A stretch of 64,000 nucleotides of DNA from Acidobacteriota bacterium (GTDB lineage Bacteria; Acidobacteriota; Terriglobia; Bryobacterales; Bryobacteraceae): the NCBI GenBank assembly GCA_026393985.1, contig JAPKZB010000084.1, positions 27,317 to 91,316 of the forward strand, given 5' to 3'. This document shows, in pieces, positions 33,254 to 42,888 of this stretch (its first letter is position 1; each line of letters begins with the position of its first letter). The translations under genes and the position numbers were made by a program. The notes beneath the pieces are model-generated. The model saw nothing but the letters and a program-made list of their open reading frames with translations. It made no database searches and had not been told where the DNA came from.

Positions 33254-36200
33254 CTAGAACGACAACCGCAGCCCGAAACGGAGCTTCCGCTCGTCGCTCG
33301 CACTCGTAATCGCCATGAAGTTGTTCGGGTTCGTCACCTCACCCGTCGCCGCATTCACCGCCATCGCGCTCACATTCGCCGCCGGATTGCCAAACCGCGG
33401 CGTGTTCGTGAAGTTGAACGCCTCCGCCTTGAACTGCAGCACGAACTTCTCACCAATCCGGAAGTCCTTGAACAGCGCCAAATCCGCCTTCTGGAAGCCC
33501 GGCCCGCGTACCGCGTTCCGGCCCATCGTCCCAAACCGGAACGTCCCCGCCGGCCGCCCAATGTTCGGATCGCGGAACGCCGAAATCGAGTAATACTGCG
33601 TACCCGGTCCCACCGCCCCCGTCTTCACCAGCGGCCCCACTTGGTCCGCCGTCTGCGACGAACCCGGTGCGTTCAACGATGTGGTCGCCGCCGACACCGT
33701 AAACGGCGTCCCGCTGTAGGCCGAATAGATGCCGTTCACGCGCCAACCGCCCAACACGCTGTCCGCCAGGCCCTTCAATGCCAGCGCCTTACCCTTGCCC
33801 ATCGGCAGTTCGTACACCCAGCTCATCACAAACATGTGCGTACGGTCATAGCCCGCCAGCGCCCGGTTCCGGCGAATCGACGACTGCAGATTCGTCAGCG
33901 GCAGTCCCGCCCACCCGTCGTCGTCCGACATGTTGATCGACTTCGACCACGTATAAGCGCCCTTCATAAACAACCCCTTCGACAGGTTCTTGTTCACCGC
34001 CACCTGCATCGAGTGGTAGTTCGACTGCCCCCACCCGTCCCACATCAGCGTCTCAATCAAACGGCCGAACCGCGCATTCAGCGGCACGCCCGTCGGACCC
34101 GCGCCAATCGGCGCCGCGTTAATGTCCCGATCCAAAAACTGCCGGATCGTCCCGTTACCCACGTAGCCCACCGACGTCAGGAAGTCGCCCGGCAGCCGGC
34201 GCTCCACCGTGAAGTTCCAGCTCTGAATGTAGCCGCGGTTCAGATTGCCGCCCCACGGGCTGCGCGGCCCCATGTTCACCGTCGCCGGCAGCGCCACCCG
34301 CCCCGAACTGATGTCCGGAGTCGGCACCTCGGGAATACCCTGGCTCAGGTTGCTGAAAAAGCCAAACTGCGTCGGAGCCACCCAAGTGGCCGCAATCGTC
34401 GCCGGATACAGCCCCCGCAGCGGCCGCGAAACCACCATCGGGTTGTAGCTCACGCTGTAGCCCGCCCGGATCACCGTCTTGTCATCCATCCGGTAGGCGA
34501 AACCAATACGCGGCGAGAACAACCGCTTCGACGTCGTGATCCCATTATTCGTCGGAACGTCGCCAACGCCGCCAATCGTCACAAGGTTCGTCGACGGGTC
34601 CCAACGCTCCACCCCGCGGCCATTCCCGCGCGTCATCAGCGGGTAGTACTCCCACCGCACGCCCAGGTTCATGGTCAGCTTCCGGTTCACCTGCCAGCGA
34701 TCCCGGATATATAGCCCATACTGCCATTCCCGCGTCTTCATATCGAAGAACTGCACGCTCTTATTCGCGCTGCCCAAAATGTCCAGCAGCCCCGCCGCGT
34801 ACTGATGCGTCGCCCGGCTCACCTGCCCCTGCAGCACCGTCGCGTTGCCCGTCGGCGTCAGGTTACCGCGCGGATTCGCAATCTCCGGCTGCCAGTGGTT
34901 CAGCGCATGCCGGATCATATCCACGCCCCAGCGAATCTCGTGCGCCCCCTGGATCTTCGAAAAGTTCGTCGTATACGTGTAGCTGCGGTCGGCATAAAAA
35001 TTCGGGTTCGAAGCCGTGCAGTTACCCCACGCCGTGTAGCCGTTGTTGATACAAGGCTGGCCCGTATACCGCGCATCGCTCGCAAACTGCCGCCCGCCGT
35101 TGGTCCCCGGAATCTTCCAAACCTCCGATCCCCAGTTCTTCCCGTAGTCCGGCCCCGTCGCCACGTTGCTGAACCGCGTGTACCCAAACACGCCATCAAT
35201 CAGAAACGTCGCGCTCGGATTGTAGTTGAAACCAAACGTCGGCAGATCCACCCGCGTCTTCGCATCGCCAATCTGCCCCAGGCCCGGTCCCGTCAACTCG
35301 CCCAGCGCGCCCACACCCTTCACCGGCGCATCCATCATCGAGTACTTGCCCCAAACCATCAGCTTCTGGCTGATGTTGTAGTTGCTCTTCACGTCAATCT
35401 GGTTCCGCGTCAGCGCCAGCGTACCCGAAGCAAAATAGTTGCCCGAGGTGTTGAAGGCATCCTGCGAAGGCTGGTTCGGCAGCGGCGCCAGCGCCTGAAT
35501 CGCCGTCCAGATCGGCGACAGCCGCGCCGCCGGAATCACGTTGTTCGGAAACGGCTGACGGCCCGCCCCGTTGGCATCGCCCGTCCGCGGATCAAAAATC
35601 GCGCCCAGGCCCAGATACCGCGAAAGATCGCCCGTCCGAATATCCGCCGCCGGCACCGCAAAGTTCCCAAACTGGTTCGTTCGCTCCGAAGTCCGCTCGT
35701 AGCTGAAGAAGTAGAACAGCTTGTTCTTCACCACCGGCCCCCCCACCGTAAAGCCCGCAATGTTCACAATGCTCTTCGGCAGCTGCGGCCTCTTCACGTT
35801 CTGCTGAAAGAAGTACGGCCGCGCATACAAGTGCTGGTTGTCGTGGTACCAGAACGCCGAACCCTTTATCTCATTCGTGCCCGACTTCGTCGCCACCGTC
35901 ACCGCCGCCCCACCCGCCATGCCCTGCTCGGCGTCGTACGACGACGTCGAAATGTTTACCGTCTCTATCGACTCCACCGGCGGGTTGTACACCGTGTGAT
36001 GCGGCAGCCAGATGTACACATTGGTCGCGCCGTCCACCCGCGTATTGTTGTTGTTCCGGTTGGTGCCGTTCACATTCGTCGTCAACGACCGCCCCGGCGA
36101 CGAACCCACCGAATTCTGAAAGGCAGAAGGCGTCGCCCCCGGCACCAGGTTCAGCATGCTCTGGTAGTTCCGGTACCCCGGCAGCGGCAACTCCACTACC

Positions 36201-36625
36201 GTCTTGTTGCTGAACTCCGCCCGCGTATCCGAACGGTCCGTCTGCAGCGCCGCCGCCGTCGCTTCCACCGTCACCCGCTCGCTCACCTGCCCCACCTCGA
36301 GCCGCGCTTCCACTCGCGTCACGTTGTTGATCGTCACCAAAACGCCCTTCCGCGTCTGCGTCCGGAACCCGGGAGCCGTCACCACCATCTCGTAGTTGCC
36401 GGGCAGCACGCTCACCACCGTGTAGCGGCCCTGCTCATCGGCCTTCAATTCTCTCTTCAATCCGGTCTCGGTGTTCGTCAGCACGATCCCCGCCGCCGGC
36501 ACCGCCGCGCCCGACGGATCTTCAATCGTCCCCACAATCGATCCGTACAGCACCTGTGCTTGTACCGGACCCGTCAGCGCGGCGCTCAGCAACACAACCG
36601 CGGCGGACATTCCTAAATTACGCAA
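33254..36625 (-). CDS. TonB-dependent receptor, Oar-like
   Basis: A 1123-residue outer-membrane protein. The N-terminus has a signal peptide ending 'LTGPVQAQ', then a carboxypeptidase-regulatory-like domain ('GSIVGTIEDPSGAAVPAAGI', about residues 25-110), a plug ('VELPLPGYRNYQSMLNLVPG', 'TVATKSGTNEIKGSAFW') and a large beta-barrel ending in 'RLSF' with a terminal aromatic. No TonB box is obvious. I set the start at TTG 36625, which has GGAG 8 nt before it and gives an Arg at residue 2; ATG 36610 has its AGGA directly against it and is less likely. It is 79 bp downstream of blh and may share its transcript. Probably imports an oligomeric carbon source; substrate unknown. Confidence 0.88.
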   Translation of the reverse strand: MRNLGMSAAVVLLSAALTGPVQAQVLYGSIVGTIEDPSGAAVPAAGIVLTNTETGLKRELKADEQGRYTVVSVLPGNYEMVVTAPGFRTQTRKGVLVTINNVTRVEARLEVGQVSERVTVEATAAALQTDRSDTRAEFSNKTVVELPLPGYRNYQSMLNLVPGATPSAFQNSVGSSPGRSLTTNVNGTNRNNNNTRVDGATNVYIWLPHHTVYNPPVESIETVNISTSSYDAEQGMAGGAAVTVATKSGTNEIKGSAFWYHDNQHLYARPYFFQQNVKRPQLPKSIVNIAGFTVGGPVVKNKLFYFFSYERTSERTNQFGNFAVPAADIRTGDLSRYLGLGAIFDPRTGDANGAGRQPFPNNVIPAARLSPIWTAIQALAPLPNQPSQDAFNTSGNYFASGTLALTRNQIDVKSNYNISQKLMVWGKYSMMDAPVKGVGALGELTGPGLGQIGDAKTRVDLPTFGFNYNPSATFLIDGVFGYTRFSNVATGPDYGKNWGSEVWKIPGTNGGRQFASDARYTGQPCINNGYTAWGNCTASNPNFYADRSYTYTTNFSKIQGAHEIRWGVDMIRHALNHWQPEIANPRGNLTPTGNATVLQGQVSRATHQYAAGLLDILGSANKSVQFFDMKTREWQYGLYIRDRWQVNRKLTMNLGVRWEYYPLMTRGNGRGVERWDPSTNLVTIGGVGDVPTNNGITTSKRLFSPRIGFAYRMDDKTVIRAGYSVSYNPMVVSRPLRGLYPATIAATWVAPTQFGFFSNLSQGIPEVPTPDISSGRVALPATVNMGPRSPWGGNLNRGYIQSWNFTVERRLPGDFLTSVGYVGNGTIRQFLDRDINAAPIGAGPTGVPLNARFGRLIETLMWDGWGQSNYHSMQVAVNKNLSKGLFMKGAYTWSKSINMSDDDGWAGLPLTNLQSSIRRNRALAGYDRTHMFVMSWVYELPMGKGKALALKGLADSVLGGWRVNGIYSAYSGTPFTVSAATTSLNAPGSSQTADQVGPLVKTGAVGPGTQYYSISAFRDPNIGRPAGTFRFGTMGRNAVRGPGFQKADLALFKDFRIGEKFVLQFKAEAFNFTNTPRFGNPAANVSAMAVNAATGEVTNPNNFMAITSASDERKLRFGLRLSF

Positions 36626-36704
36626 TTTGCAATCTCCTGATTCGGCAAGGTGACTTCCCGGTCCCTCCGATCTACCGTAGTATAGCCCCCTATCCGGACC
36701 AGGC

Positions 36705-37619
36705 TCACCCCGAGCCCCCCCGCCCCCACCGCCGCCCAAAAATCACATCAATCAACACCACATGCGGGAACGTCAACGCCGCCAGACTCACGAACACCGT
36801 CTGCAGCAGCCGCGGCTCCACCGCCTCCTCCCCCGCATAAAACCAACACCCCGCCAGGATCCCGAGCGTCCCCACCATCGGCGCCGCCCCTGCCCACGCC
36901 ACCTCCCGCACCGCCGCCCCCCGCGCCTCCCCAAGGCTCCGCAAAATATGCCGTGCACTGTGCATCCCGCAGAAAAACAACGTAAAGGAAGCCAGCGGAG
37001 GAACCACCGTACACAACATCCCCACCGCCCCCATCTCCAGCGCCATCTGCCGGTCCCGCCCCGCCTGCCGCACCATTCCCCACCCCAGTCCCCCCAGCCA
37101 GATCCACGCCACCCACCCCAATCCAGCCCGCAGCGCCCCCGCCACCTCCGCCGACGAGAGTACCGCGAATAAATGCTCCACCTCCGCCCCGTGCCGCAAC
37201 ACCGGCAGCACCACCGGCGCCCCGCCGTATACCACCCGCAGCCACCCCGGACAACCCTCCTCCGGGTCGCCCGAAAAATGCGCCACCGACACCATCAGAA
37301 ACAACGGCAGAAACAACCACGGCGCCCGCGGCCACCCCAGGATCACCAACACCACCGGCGCCAGATACCCCGCCGTGAACAACAACCACCGCCTCACCCC
37401 CCGCACCCCGCACACCCGCCCCGCGTACACCGTGTCCAGCGCCCCGTGCGGCACGCCTAACAGCACAATCAACGCCGCTAACCCCCACAACATCCCTGCC
37501 CCGCCCGGCCACCCCCATAGCACCGCATACCCGCTCACCAATCCACAAGCCGCAGCAAACCACCGACCCTGCCGCTCCACCGCCGCCCCTCCGCTCAAAA
37601 CCACCCTCTCAAGAGACAA
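36705..37619 (-). CDS. blh: beta-carotene 15,15'-dioxygenase, Brp/Blh family
   Basis: A 304-residue membrane protein with about eight hydrophobic segments. Iron-ligand histidines expected for the family are present: 'GVPHGALD' (His58), 'SVAHFSGDPE' (His114), 'CGMHSARHIL' (His219, His223) and 'TFPHVVL' near the end. It cleaves beta-carotene centrally into two retinals. Its start overlaps the end of the lycopene cyclase gene by 11 bp, and the rhodopsin gene is upstream in the same direction. The set thus supplies the chromophore for the rhodopsin. The carotenoid genes before lycopene (crtE, crtB, crtI) are not in the window. Confidence 0.93.
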   Translation of the reverse strand: MSLERVVLSGGAAVERQGRWFAAACGLVSGYAVLWGWPGGAGMLWGLAALIVLLGVPHGALDTVYAGRVCGVRGVRRWLLFTAGYLAPVVLVILGWPRAPWLFLPLFLMVSVAHFSGDPEEGCPGWLRVVYGGAPVVLPVLRHGAEVEHLFAVLSSAEVAGALRAGLGWVAWIWLGGLGWGMVRQAGRDRQMALEMGAVGMLCTVVPPLASFTLFFCGMHSARHILRSLGEARGAAVREVAWAGAAPMVGTLGILAGCWFYAGEEAVEPRLLQTVFVSLAALTFPHVVLIDVIFGRRWGRGGSG

Positions 37620-38765
37620 ACGACTCGCGCCACGCCGCCGCCGGCTCCGCGCACAAACTCCCGAGCGCCTTCACGAATGGCCCCGGAGGCAACGCCGCCA
37701 CCACCCGCAGAATATCCCCCGCCGTCGCCCGGTCCCCCAGAAACCGCAGCACCGACCCCGTCGCCGCCTCCCCAAACAACTGCGCAAACAGCCGCGGCGC
37801 CAACTGCGGCCGGTCGCGCAACACCCGCAGGAACAGATGATCCAAAAACGCCAACGTCGCCGGGTCCTTCTCGTGCCCCACCGGCGAACCATGCTCCATC
37901 AAATGCTCCGCGCAGCGCGCCGCCCACCGCTGGATCCGCTGAAACGCATATCCCGTGCACGCCCGCGCCCCGCCGCCCGCCACCCCCCCCGGAACGCAGG
38001 ACAATCCCCCCCCATCGGCAGCACCCCACTCTCCGTCCGCACCGTCCGGCTCTCCGCCCCCGGCGCCAGCCGCTCAAGAGTACCCCGAAGGAGCGGCTGC
38101 AATTCCGCCGGCGCTACCGCAACCGCAGAAAACTCCGTGATCTCCACGAGCGCCCGATGCGCGCTAAACGGCAGGATGTAGGTGAAAACCATCCGCTGCC
38201 CCGGCGTCTCCCCAAAATCCATCAACGTTACCCGCCGTGCGTCAAACCCCCCCCGCCCCACCTCCACCTCCACCCCCAGAAAGCTCTGCCACAACACCGC
38301 ATCCCCCTGCCGGGGCGCCCGCGCCGGGCGCGTATCCACCACGTGAGTCGCCGTGTAACTTCCCCGCGGTGTCACCACCTCCCACCGTCCCGGACCACCG
38401 CTCACCGCTCCGTACACCGGAGCGTCGTGTACCAATTCCACCCGCCCGCACCGCCCCATCGCCGCCAGCGATGCCTCATAGAACCGGTCCCCGGGAACTG
38501 CGCAATAAGGCGTTGCCGAGCAATCCACTAACTCCTCCCGGCCCGCGCCCGCCACCCGGAACTCCCGCCACTCGTAGGCTACTAATTCCTGCGCCGCCGC
38601 CCCCGGCAGCCGCCAGAAACACCACGTCCGGTCATTCCCGTATCCCGCCCGGCCGTCCACCACCAACGTCCGCGGTGCCCCGCCGCCATGCCCGCTCAGC
38701 CGCGCCGCCAGACTAAGTCCCGCGCAGCCCCCACCAAGAATGATCAGGTCGTAATGATTCGTCAT
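37609..38765 (-). CDS. crtY: lycopene beta-cyclase, split by a frameshift in a G8 run
   Basis: The N-terminal frame (38765 to about 38006) has the FAD-binding start 'LIILGGGCAGLSLAARL', 'GNDRTWCFW', 'FTYILPFSAHRALVEITEF' and 'ESGVLPMG', as in CrtY/CrtL. The conserved continuation 'LSCVPGGVAGGGARACTGYAF' and the C-terminus lie in another frame (38004-37609). The switch falls in a run of eight G on the minus strand (38006-38013); nine G would join both parts into one protein of about 385 residues. A second G8 run follows 15 bp later (37983-37990). It converts lycopene to beta-carotene. ATG 38765 fits the family start; a GTG 16 codons upstream is also open. A sequencing error, a mutation or phase variation could explain the break. 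Confidence 0.85.
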
Positions 38766-38845
38766 AACCAGCCTCCGGAACCAGAAGATGAACGGGGAGC
38801 CGGCCCGTTTCACCGGACCGGCCCCGAAGGCCTGCTAACCACTCG

Positions 38846-38868
38846 CTAAGACAAGCCAACTGTCTTAG
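38846..38868 (-). repeat. stem-loop at the end of the rhodopsin gene
   Basis: CTAAGACA and TGTCTTAG form a perfect 8-bp stem with a 7-nt loop; the right arm overlaps the rhodopsin stop codon. There is no T-tract after it on the minus strand, so full termination is unlikely. It could mark an mRNA processing or stability point between rhodopsin and crtY. Confidence 0.5.
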
Positions 38869-39620
38869 TGACTACCCGCCTCCGCCTCTGACTTCCGCAC
38901 CGCAATCATGTAGATCAGGATGCCAAAGCCGGCCTTGGCCACGATGTCCGCAATTGTATAACCCACCTGCACCGCCGTCGACGCCGCCCCTCCGGTCATG
39001 CCAATCATCGGCAGAACAAATACCACCGGGTAGAAAAGCCAGGAAACCACCGTGACGTATCGTGCCTGGCTGATTAGCCCCCTCGCCTCAGCGGGCTGCG
39101 ATTCAATCGATTGCTTCAAACCCACAAATAAATCGAACAGAATCACTAGAAATGGAATCATCGACAGCGACCACCACAACCACCGCGTACCTGGATCCGA
39201 AGAGATCTCACCGGGGTAACCCAGGATCACCATCAGCGCCGCCAGTGAACCCAGTTTTGTTGCCTTCGCTACCGTCTCCGACCGCGAAAGGTTCATCACC
39301 AGAATCAACTCGATCAAAAGCAGCGGTACCGTCAACAGCCAGTCCACATACCGGTAGGCATCGTTAAACGCCACCCCGGTCACCGTGACCTGTCCGTTCA
39401 GAATCTTGTACGCCTCTGACCACGAACCCGCAATCCGCACATAGTGATACATCGCAATAAATGTGACCAGACCGGAAATCGAAATCGCGGTCCGGTAGAT
39501 AGGCGCCACCTGTCCGCGATTCAGAAACAGAAACGCGGTCGCGGCGCCCATCACGGCAATAGTGAACGAGAAGGCGTTGTACACCAACTCGTATTGAGCA
39601 GCAGAGATAGTCTCGAGCAT
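38865..39620 (-). CDS. proton-pumping rhodopsin (proteorhodopsin/xanthorhodopsin type)
   Basis: A 251-residue seven-helix protein. The retinal lysine is Lys229 in 'IADIVAKAGFG'. Helix C reads 'RYVDWLLTVPLLLIE': Asp93 (proton acceptor), Thr97 and Glu104 (proton donor) give the DTE motif of outward proton pumps. His59 in 'AMYHY' matches the His that pairs with the acceptor in proteorhodopsin, and Leu101 at the main tuning position predicts green absorption. In helix E 'WLWWSLSMIPF' has Trp150 where xanthorhodopsin-like pumps have the Gly that opens the carotenoid-antenna site. The start is fixed by AAGGAGGT at 39624-39631; the longer frame is not coding. First gene of a rhodopsin-crtY-blh operon. 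Confidence 0.95.
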   Translation of the reverse strand: MLETISAAQYELVYNAFSFTIAVMGAATAFLFLNRGQVAPIYRTAISISGLVTFIAMYHYVRIAGSWSEAYKILNGQVTVTGVAFNDAYRYVDWLLTVPLLLIELILVMNLSRSETVAKATKLGSLAALMVILGYPGEISSDPGTRWLWWSLSMIPFLVILFDLFVGLKQSIESQPAEARGLISQARYVTVVSWLFYPVVFVLPMIGMTGGAASTAVQVGYTIADIVAKAGFGILIYMIAVRKSEAEAGSH

Positions 39621-39623
39621 GAG

Positions 39624-39631
39624 ACCTCCTT
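39624..39631 (-). promoter_or_regulatory. perfect Shine-Dalgarno of the rhodopsin gene
   Basis: AAGGAGGT three bases before the ATG on the minus strand. It decides the start in a frame that stays open for another 99 codons. Upstream (39660-39690) is an AT-rich tract with nine consecutive A on the minus strand, where a promoter probably lies; no clear -35/-10 pair was found. Confidence 0.75.
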
Positions 39632-39786
39632 GGGTTTGAACTTCACACCGACTGATGGTGTACAAAACCGAAGGATTTTTTTTTGTTACAAATTTCTCAC
39701 GAACCGCTCGCGCCGCCCGCCGGTACCGTAAGTACCCCACCCACTTAGTCTGTCTGCCTGTCCCCCCTTTCGCTCCGCCGCGGCTC

Positions 39787-42700
39787 CTAAAACAGGAACC
39801 GCACCCCCAACTGGATCCGCCGCGGCTCCGCCGCCGACGTAAACCCCAACGGCTGACTCGGCCCCCGGTCATGCCTTCCCCGCAGCCGGAACGGCCCTTG
39901 AATATTCCCCACCACATTGTTCACCGACAGGTAATTCAGCTGATTGAACACGTTGAACCCCTCCGCCATCAACTCAATCTTCCGCCCCTCCCCCATCCCC
40001 AACCGCTTCACCACCCGGAGGTCCACCCCCGTATACGAAGGCCCAATCCCCGTGTTCCGCCCCGCGAAAAACGGCCGATCCGTCGTATTATGCCGGTCGT
40101 TGTTCAACTCCGTCCCCGCCAGCAGGTTAAACGGCCGTGCACTCGTATACCGGAAGATCGGCAGCAACAAAAAATCCCCCTTCGTCTGCACCGACGCATA
40201 ACTCACCACCTTGTGCCGCTGGTCAAAACTCGACAGCGCCCACTCCGCCCGCCGGTCCAACTGATCATTCGGCTGAAAATCCGAATTGAAATCCGTCGTC
40301 TCGTCCATCGCCTTCGCAAACGTGTAATTGAAATGCAACATCACCCGCCGCGACGGCTTATACGTCATCTCCGTCAGCATCCCGTGATACGAACTCACCG
40401 CCGTCGACTCATACAGGTTCTCCTGGAACACCAGCGGGTCCACAAAGAACGCCGCCCCCGTCGGATTCAACGCAAACGCCCCCCAATCCCGAATCCCCTT
40501 GGCCGGGTTCACCGGCGCCTCCCGCAGGTTGATATCACGCGACGTCGTCAGATGCAGCCCCTTCACCCCCACATACGAGACCGAAAACGCCAGATTCTTT
40601 ACAATCTCCCGCTCAATCCCCAAGCTCGTCTGCTGCGCATACCCGTTCACATAGTCCGGCGACGGCCGGAACAGCACCGACAGCGGCGGCCGCGGTCCCG
40701 TCTGGCTCACGTTAATCCCAAACTGCCGCAAATCCGTCGCTTCAATCGCTCGCTGCGGCGTCGGAACCCCAATCACCCCCTGCGCCCGCAGCGTCGAAAA
40801 GATGTTGATCGGCCCGTTCGGCGCCGTCGGCGCCCCCGGATTTAACACCGACAACACCTGCGCGATCTGCCGCCGCCCGTTCACCTCGTTAAGCGCCTGC
40901 ACCACATAATCAATCTGAAAATCAATCGGCGCGTAGAATATCCCGTACCCGCCCCGCACCACCAGCTTCTTGTCCTGCCCCGGACTCCACGAAAACCCAA
41001 ACCGCGGCGCAAAATTATTCCCGTCCGTCGGCAGCGGCGCCCGCCGCTTATCCCGCTCGTACCGAATCCCGTAATTCAGCGTCAAACCCCGCACCGGCTG
41101 CCACGTATCCTGCGCATAAAATGCATACAGCGGCAGCGTCGCCCGCACAATCGGGTCCCCAAATCCCTGTTGATAGCTCTGCGCCAATCCCAAATTAAAC
41201 GCCTGCAGCGCCGTAATCGAAGTCGCCGCCAGCGCCGGATTCACCAAGCCTCCCGGCAACGAACCAAACGTAAACCGACCACTGAAAAACGTCTTCGAAT
41301 CCTGCGTCACATTCCGAATCAGCGCCGACGCCCCCATCTTCCACGTATGGTTCCCCCGGATCAGCGTCAGGTTATCGCTCCACTCCGTCCGCCGCGCCAC
41401 CGTGTTCGACGGCAAAAACCGGTCCCGGTTAAACAACCCAAAACCCGCTATCTCCAGCGCCGGACCAAACGGGTCCGTCGACTCCGTCCGCAGCCCGTAG
41501 TAGTTATACTGCCCCCGGAACTCGTTCACCGTCTGCGCCGAACGGGTGTAGGTCCACCCCAACAACGCCGTGTGGTCCAGGAAATCCTGCACAAACCCGC
41601 GCGAAGCTCCCACCAACGCCCCAACCCCTTCGTTGGTATCGTAAATCCCCGTCCCGTTGTAGCGAAATGTCAACGAATTGGTGTCGGAAAACCGGTGGTC
41701 CAGCCGGAACAAACCCTTCCGGTCGTCCGTCGCGTAAGGGAAAATCCCGCTGTTCCGCCGGAACATCTCCTGCACCGCCGCCGGCGTCGAAAGCGCCCCC
41801 CGCAACTGCCCCGCCGCCGCCGCCGGCAGCCGACCCAAGATGGCCTCCTGCTCCGGCGTTGGACCAAAAATCGACAAATCCGTCAAAACCGGCACCGTCC
41901 GCGCCTCCCGCCGCCGCAACTGCTCGTAGCTCAAAAAATAAAAGGTCCGGTCCTTCACCAGCGCACCCCCCACCGTCGCCCCAAACTGCTGCCGGTCCGC
42001 CTTCGGCTTCACCCGCCGCAACACCCCTCCCTCCAGATTCACCGCAAACGGGTCCGTCGCATCCATCGACTGCTGCCGGAAAAACGCAAACAACGACCCG
42101 TGCACCGCATTCGTCCCCGACCGCGTCACAATGTTGATCATCCCGCCCCGCGCCGCCCCGTGCTCAGCCGAGTAGTTCGAACGGTTCACCTGAAACTCCA
42201 GCACCGCCTCCTGGCTCACCGTCGGCCTCACCCCGCCCCCGGGATCATTCGCCTCGCCCCCGTCCACGTTTACTGAATTTCCCCGCCCGTTCGACCCGTA
42301 AAACGACAACCCCGAATCCGGCGTCTGCTTCACCCGGAAACTGTTCGCATCCGCCAGTCCCTTCGAATCCGCCACCCCCGGCGCCAGCAGCGAAAACGTC
42401 AGATAATCCCGCCGGTTGATCGGCAGATTCCGTACCTCCTCCCGCGATAGCGTATTCGATTGCTGCGTCCGCTGCGGCTCCAGCAACGGTACATCGGCCG
42501 CAACCTCCGCCGTAAAACTGCTCCCCGCCACCGCCAACCGCACCTCCACCGTCGCCTCCTGCCCCACCGTCAACTCCAATCCCTCCCGCCGCCACTCCCC
42601 AAAACTCTCCTTGGTCACCTCCATGCGGTATACCCCCGGCGCCACCAGCGGAAACTGATACACGCCGCTTGCGTTCGAACTCGTCTCCCACCGCGCGTTC

Positions 42701-42888
42701 GTATCCCGGTTCCGCAGCACAATCTTCGCCCCGGCAATCCGCCCCGACGAGGCGTCTTCCACCACCCCGCGCACCGCGGCCGCCGTCTTCGATTGCCCCG
42801 GCAATCCATCCGGAACACCCGCAACCCACAGCATCAGAACAAACAGTGGCGCCGCCATCGCGCGCCAGGAATCGAGCATCAATCGCAC
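39787..42888 (-). CDS. TonB-dependent receptor, Oar-like
   Basis: About 1033 residues. A signal peptide ('AAPLFVLMLWVAGVPDG') is followed by a carboxypeptidase-regulatory domain ('VRGVVEDASSGRIAGAKIVL'), a plug with 'LPINRRDYLTFSLLAPGV' and 'INIVTRSGTNAVHGSLFAFF', and a barrel ending 'GVRFLF'. The likely start is GTG 42888, four bases after AAGGGGG; ATG 42879 and 42858 are alternatives. It ends 166 bp before the rhodopsin start on the same strand, with no convincing terminator between, so some read-through into the rhodopsin operon is possible. The 194-bp gap on its other side is shared with a divergent receptor gene. Substrate unknown. Confidence 0.87.
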   Translation of the reverse strand: MRLMLDSWRAMAAPLFVLMLWVAGVPDGLPGQSKTAAAVRGVVEDASSGRIAGAKIVLRNRDTNARWETSSNASGVYQFPLVAPGVYRMEVTKESFGEWRREGLELTVGQEATVEVRLAVAGSSFTAEVAADVPLLEPQRTQQSNTLSREEVRNLPINRRDYLTFSLLAPGVADSKGLADANSFRVKQTPDSGLSFYGSNGRGNSVNVDGGEANDPGGGVRPTVSQEAVLEFQVNRSNYSAEHGAARGGMINIVTRSGTNAVHGSLFAFFRQQSMDATDPFAVNLEGGVLRRVKPKADRQQFGATVGGALVKDRTFYFLSYEQLRRREARTVPVLTDLSIFGPTPEQEAILGRLPAAAAGQLRGALSTPAAVQEMFRRNSGIFPYATDDRKGLFRLDHRFSDTNSLTFRYNGTGIYDTNEGVGALVGASRGFVQDFLDHTALLGWTYTRSAQTVNEFRGQYNYYGLRTESTDPFGPALEIAGFGLFNRDRFLPSNTVARRTEWSDNLTLIRGNHTWKMGASALIRNVTQDSKTFFSGRFTFGSLPGGLVNPALAATSITALQAFNLGLAQSYQQGFGDPIVRATLPLYAFYAQDTWQPVRGLTLNYGIRYERDKRRAPLPTDGNNFAPRFGFSWSPGQDKKLVVRGGYGIFYAPIDFQIDYVVQALNEVNGRRQIAQVLSVLNPGAPTAPNGPINIFSTLRAQGVIGVPTPQRAIEATDLRQFGINVSQTGPRPPLSVLFRPSPDYVNGYAQQTSLGIEREIVKNLAFSVSYVGVKGLHLTTSRDINLREAPVNPAKGIRDWGAFALNPTGAAFFVDPLVFQENLYESTAVSSYHGMLTEMTYKPSRRVMLHFNYTFAKAMDETTDFNSDFQPNDQLDRRAEWALSSFDQRHKVVSYASVQTKGDFLLLPIFRYTSARPFNLLAGTELNNDRHNTTDRPFFAGRNTGIGPSYTGVDLRVVKRLGMGEGRKIELMAEGFNVFNQLNYLSVNNVVGNIQGPFRLRGRHDRGPSQPLGFTSAAEPRRIQLGVRFLF

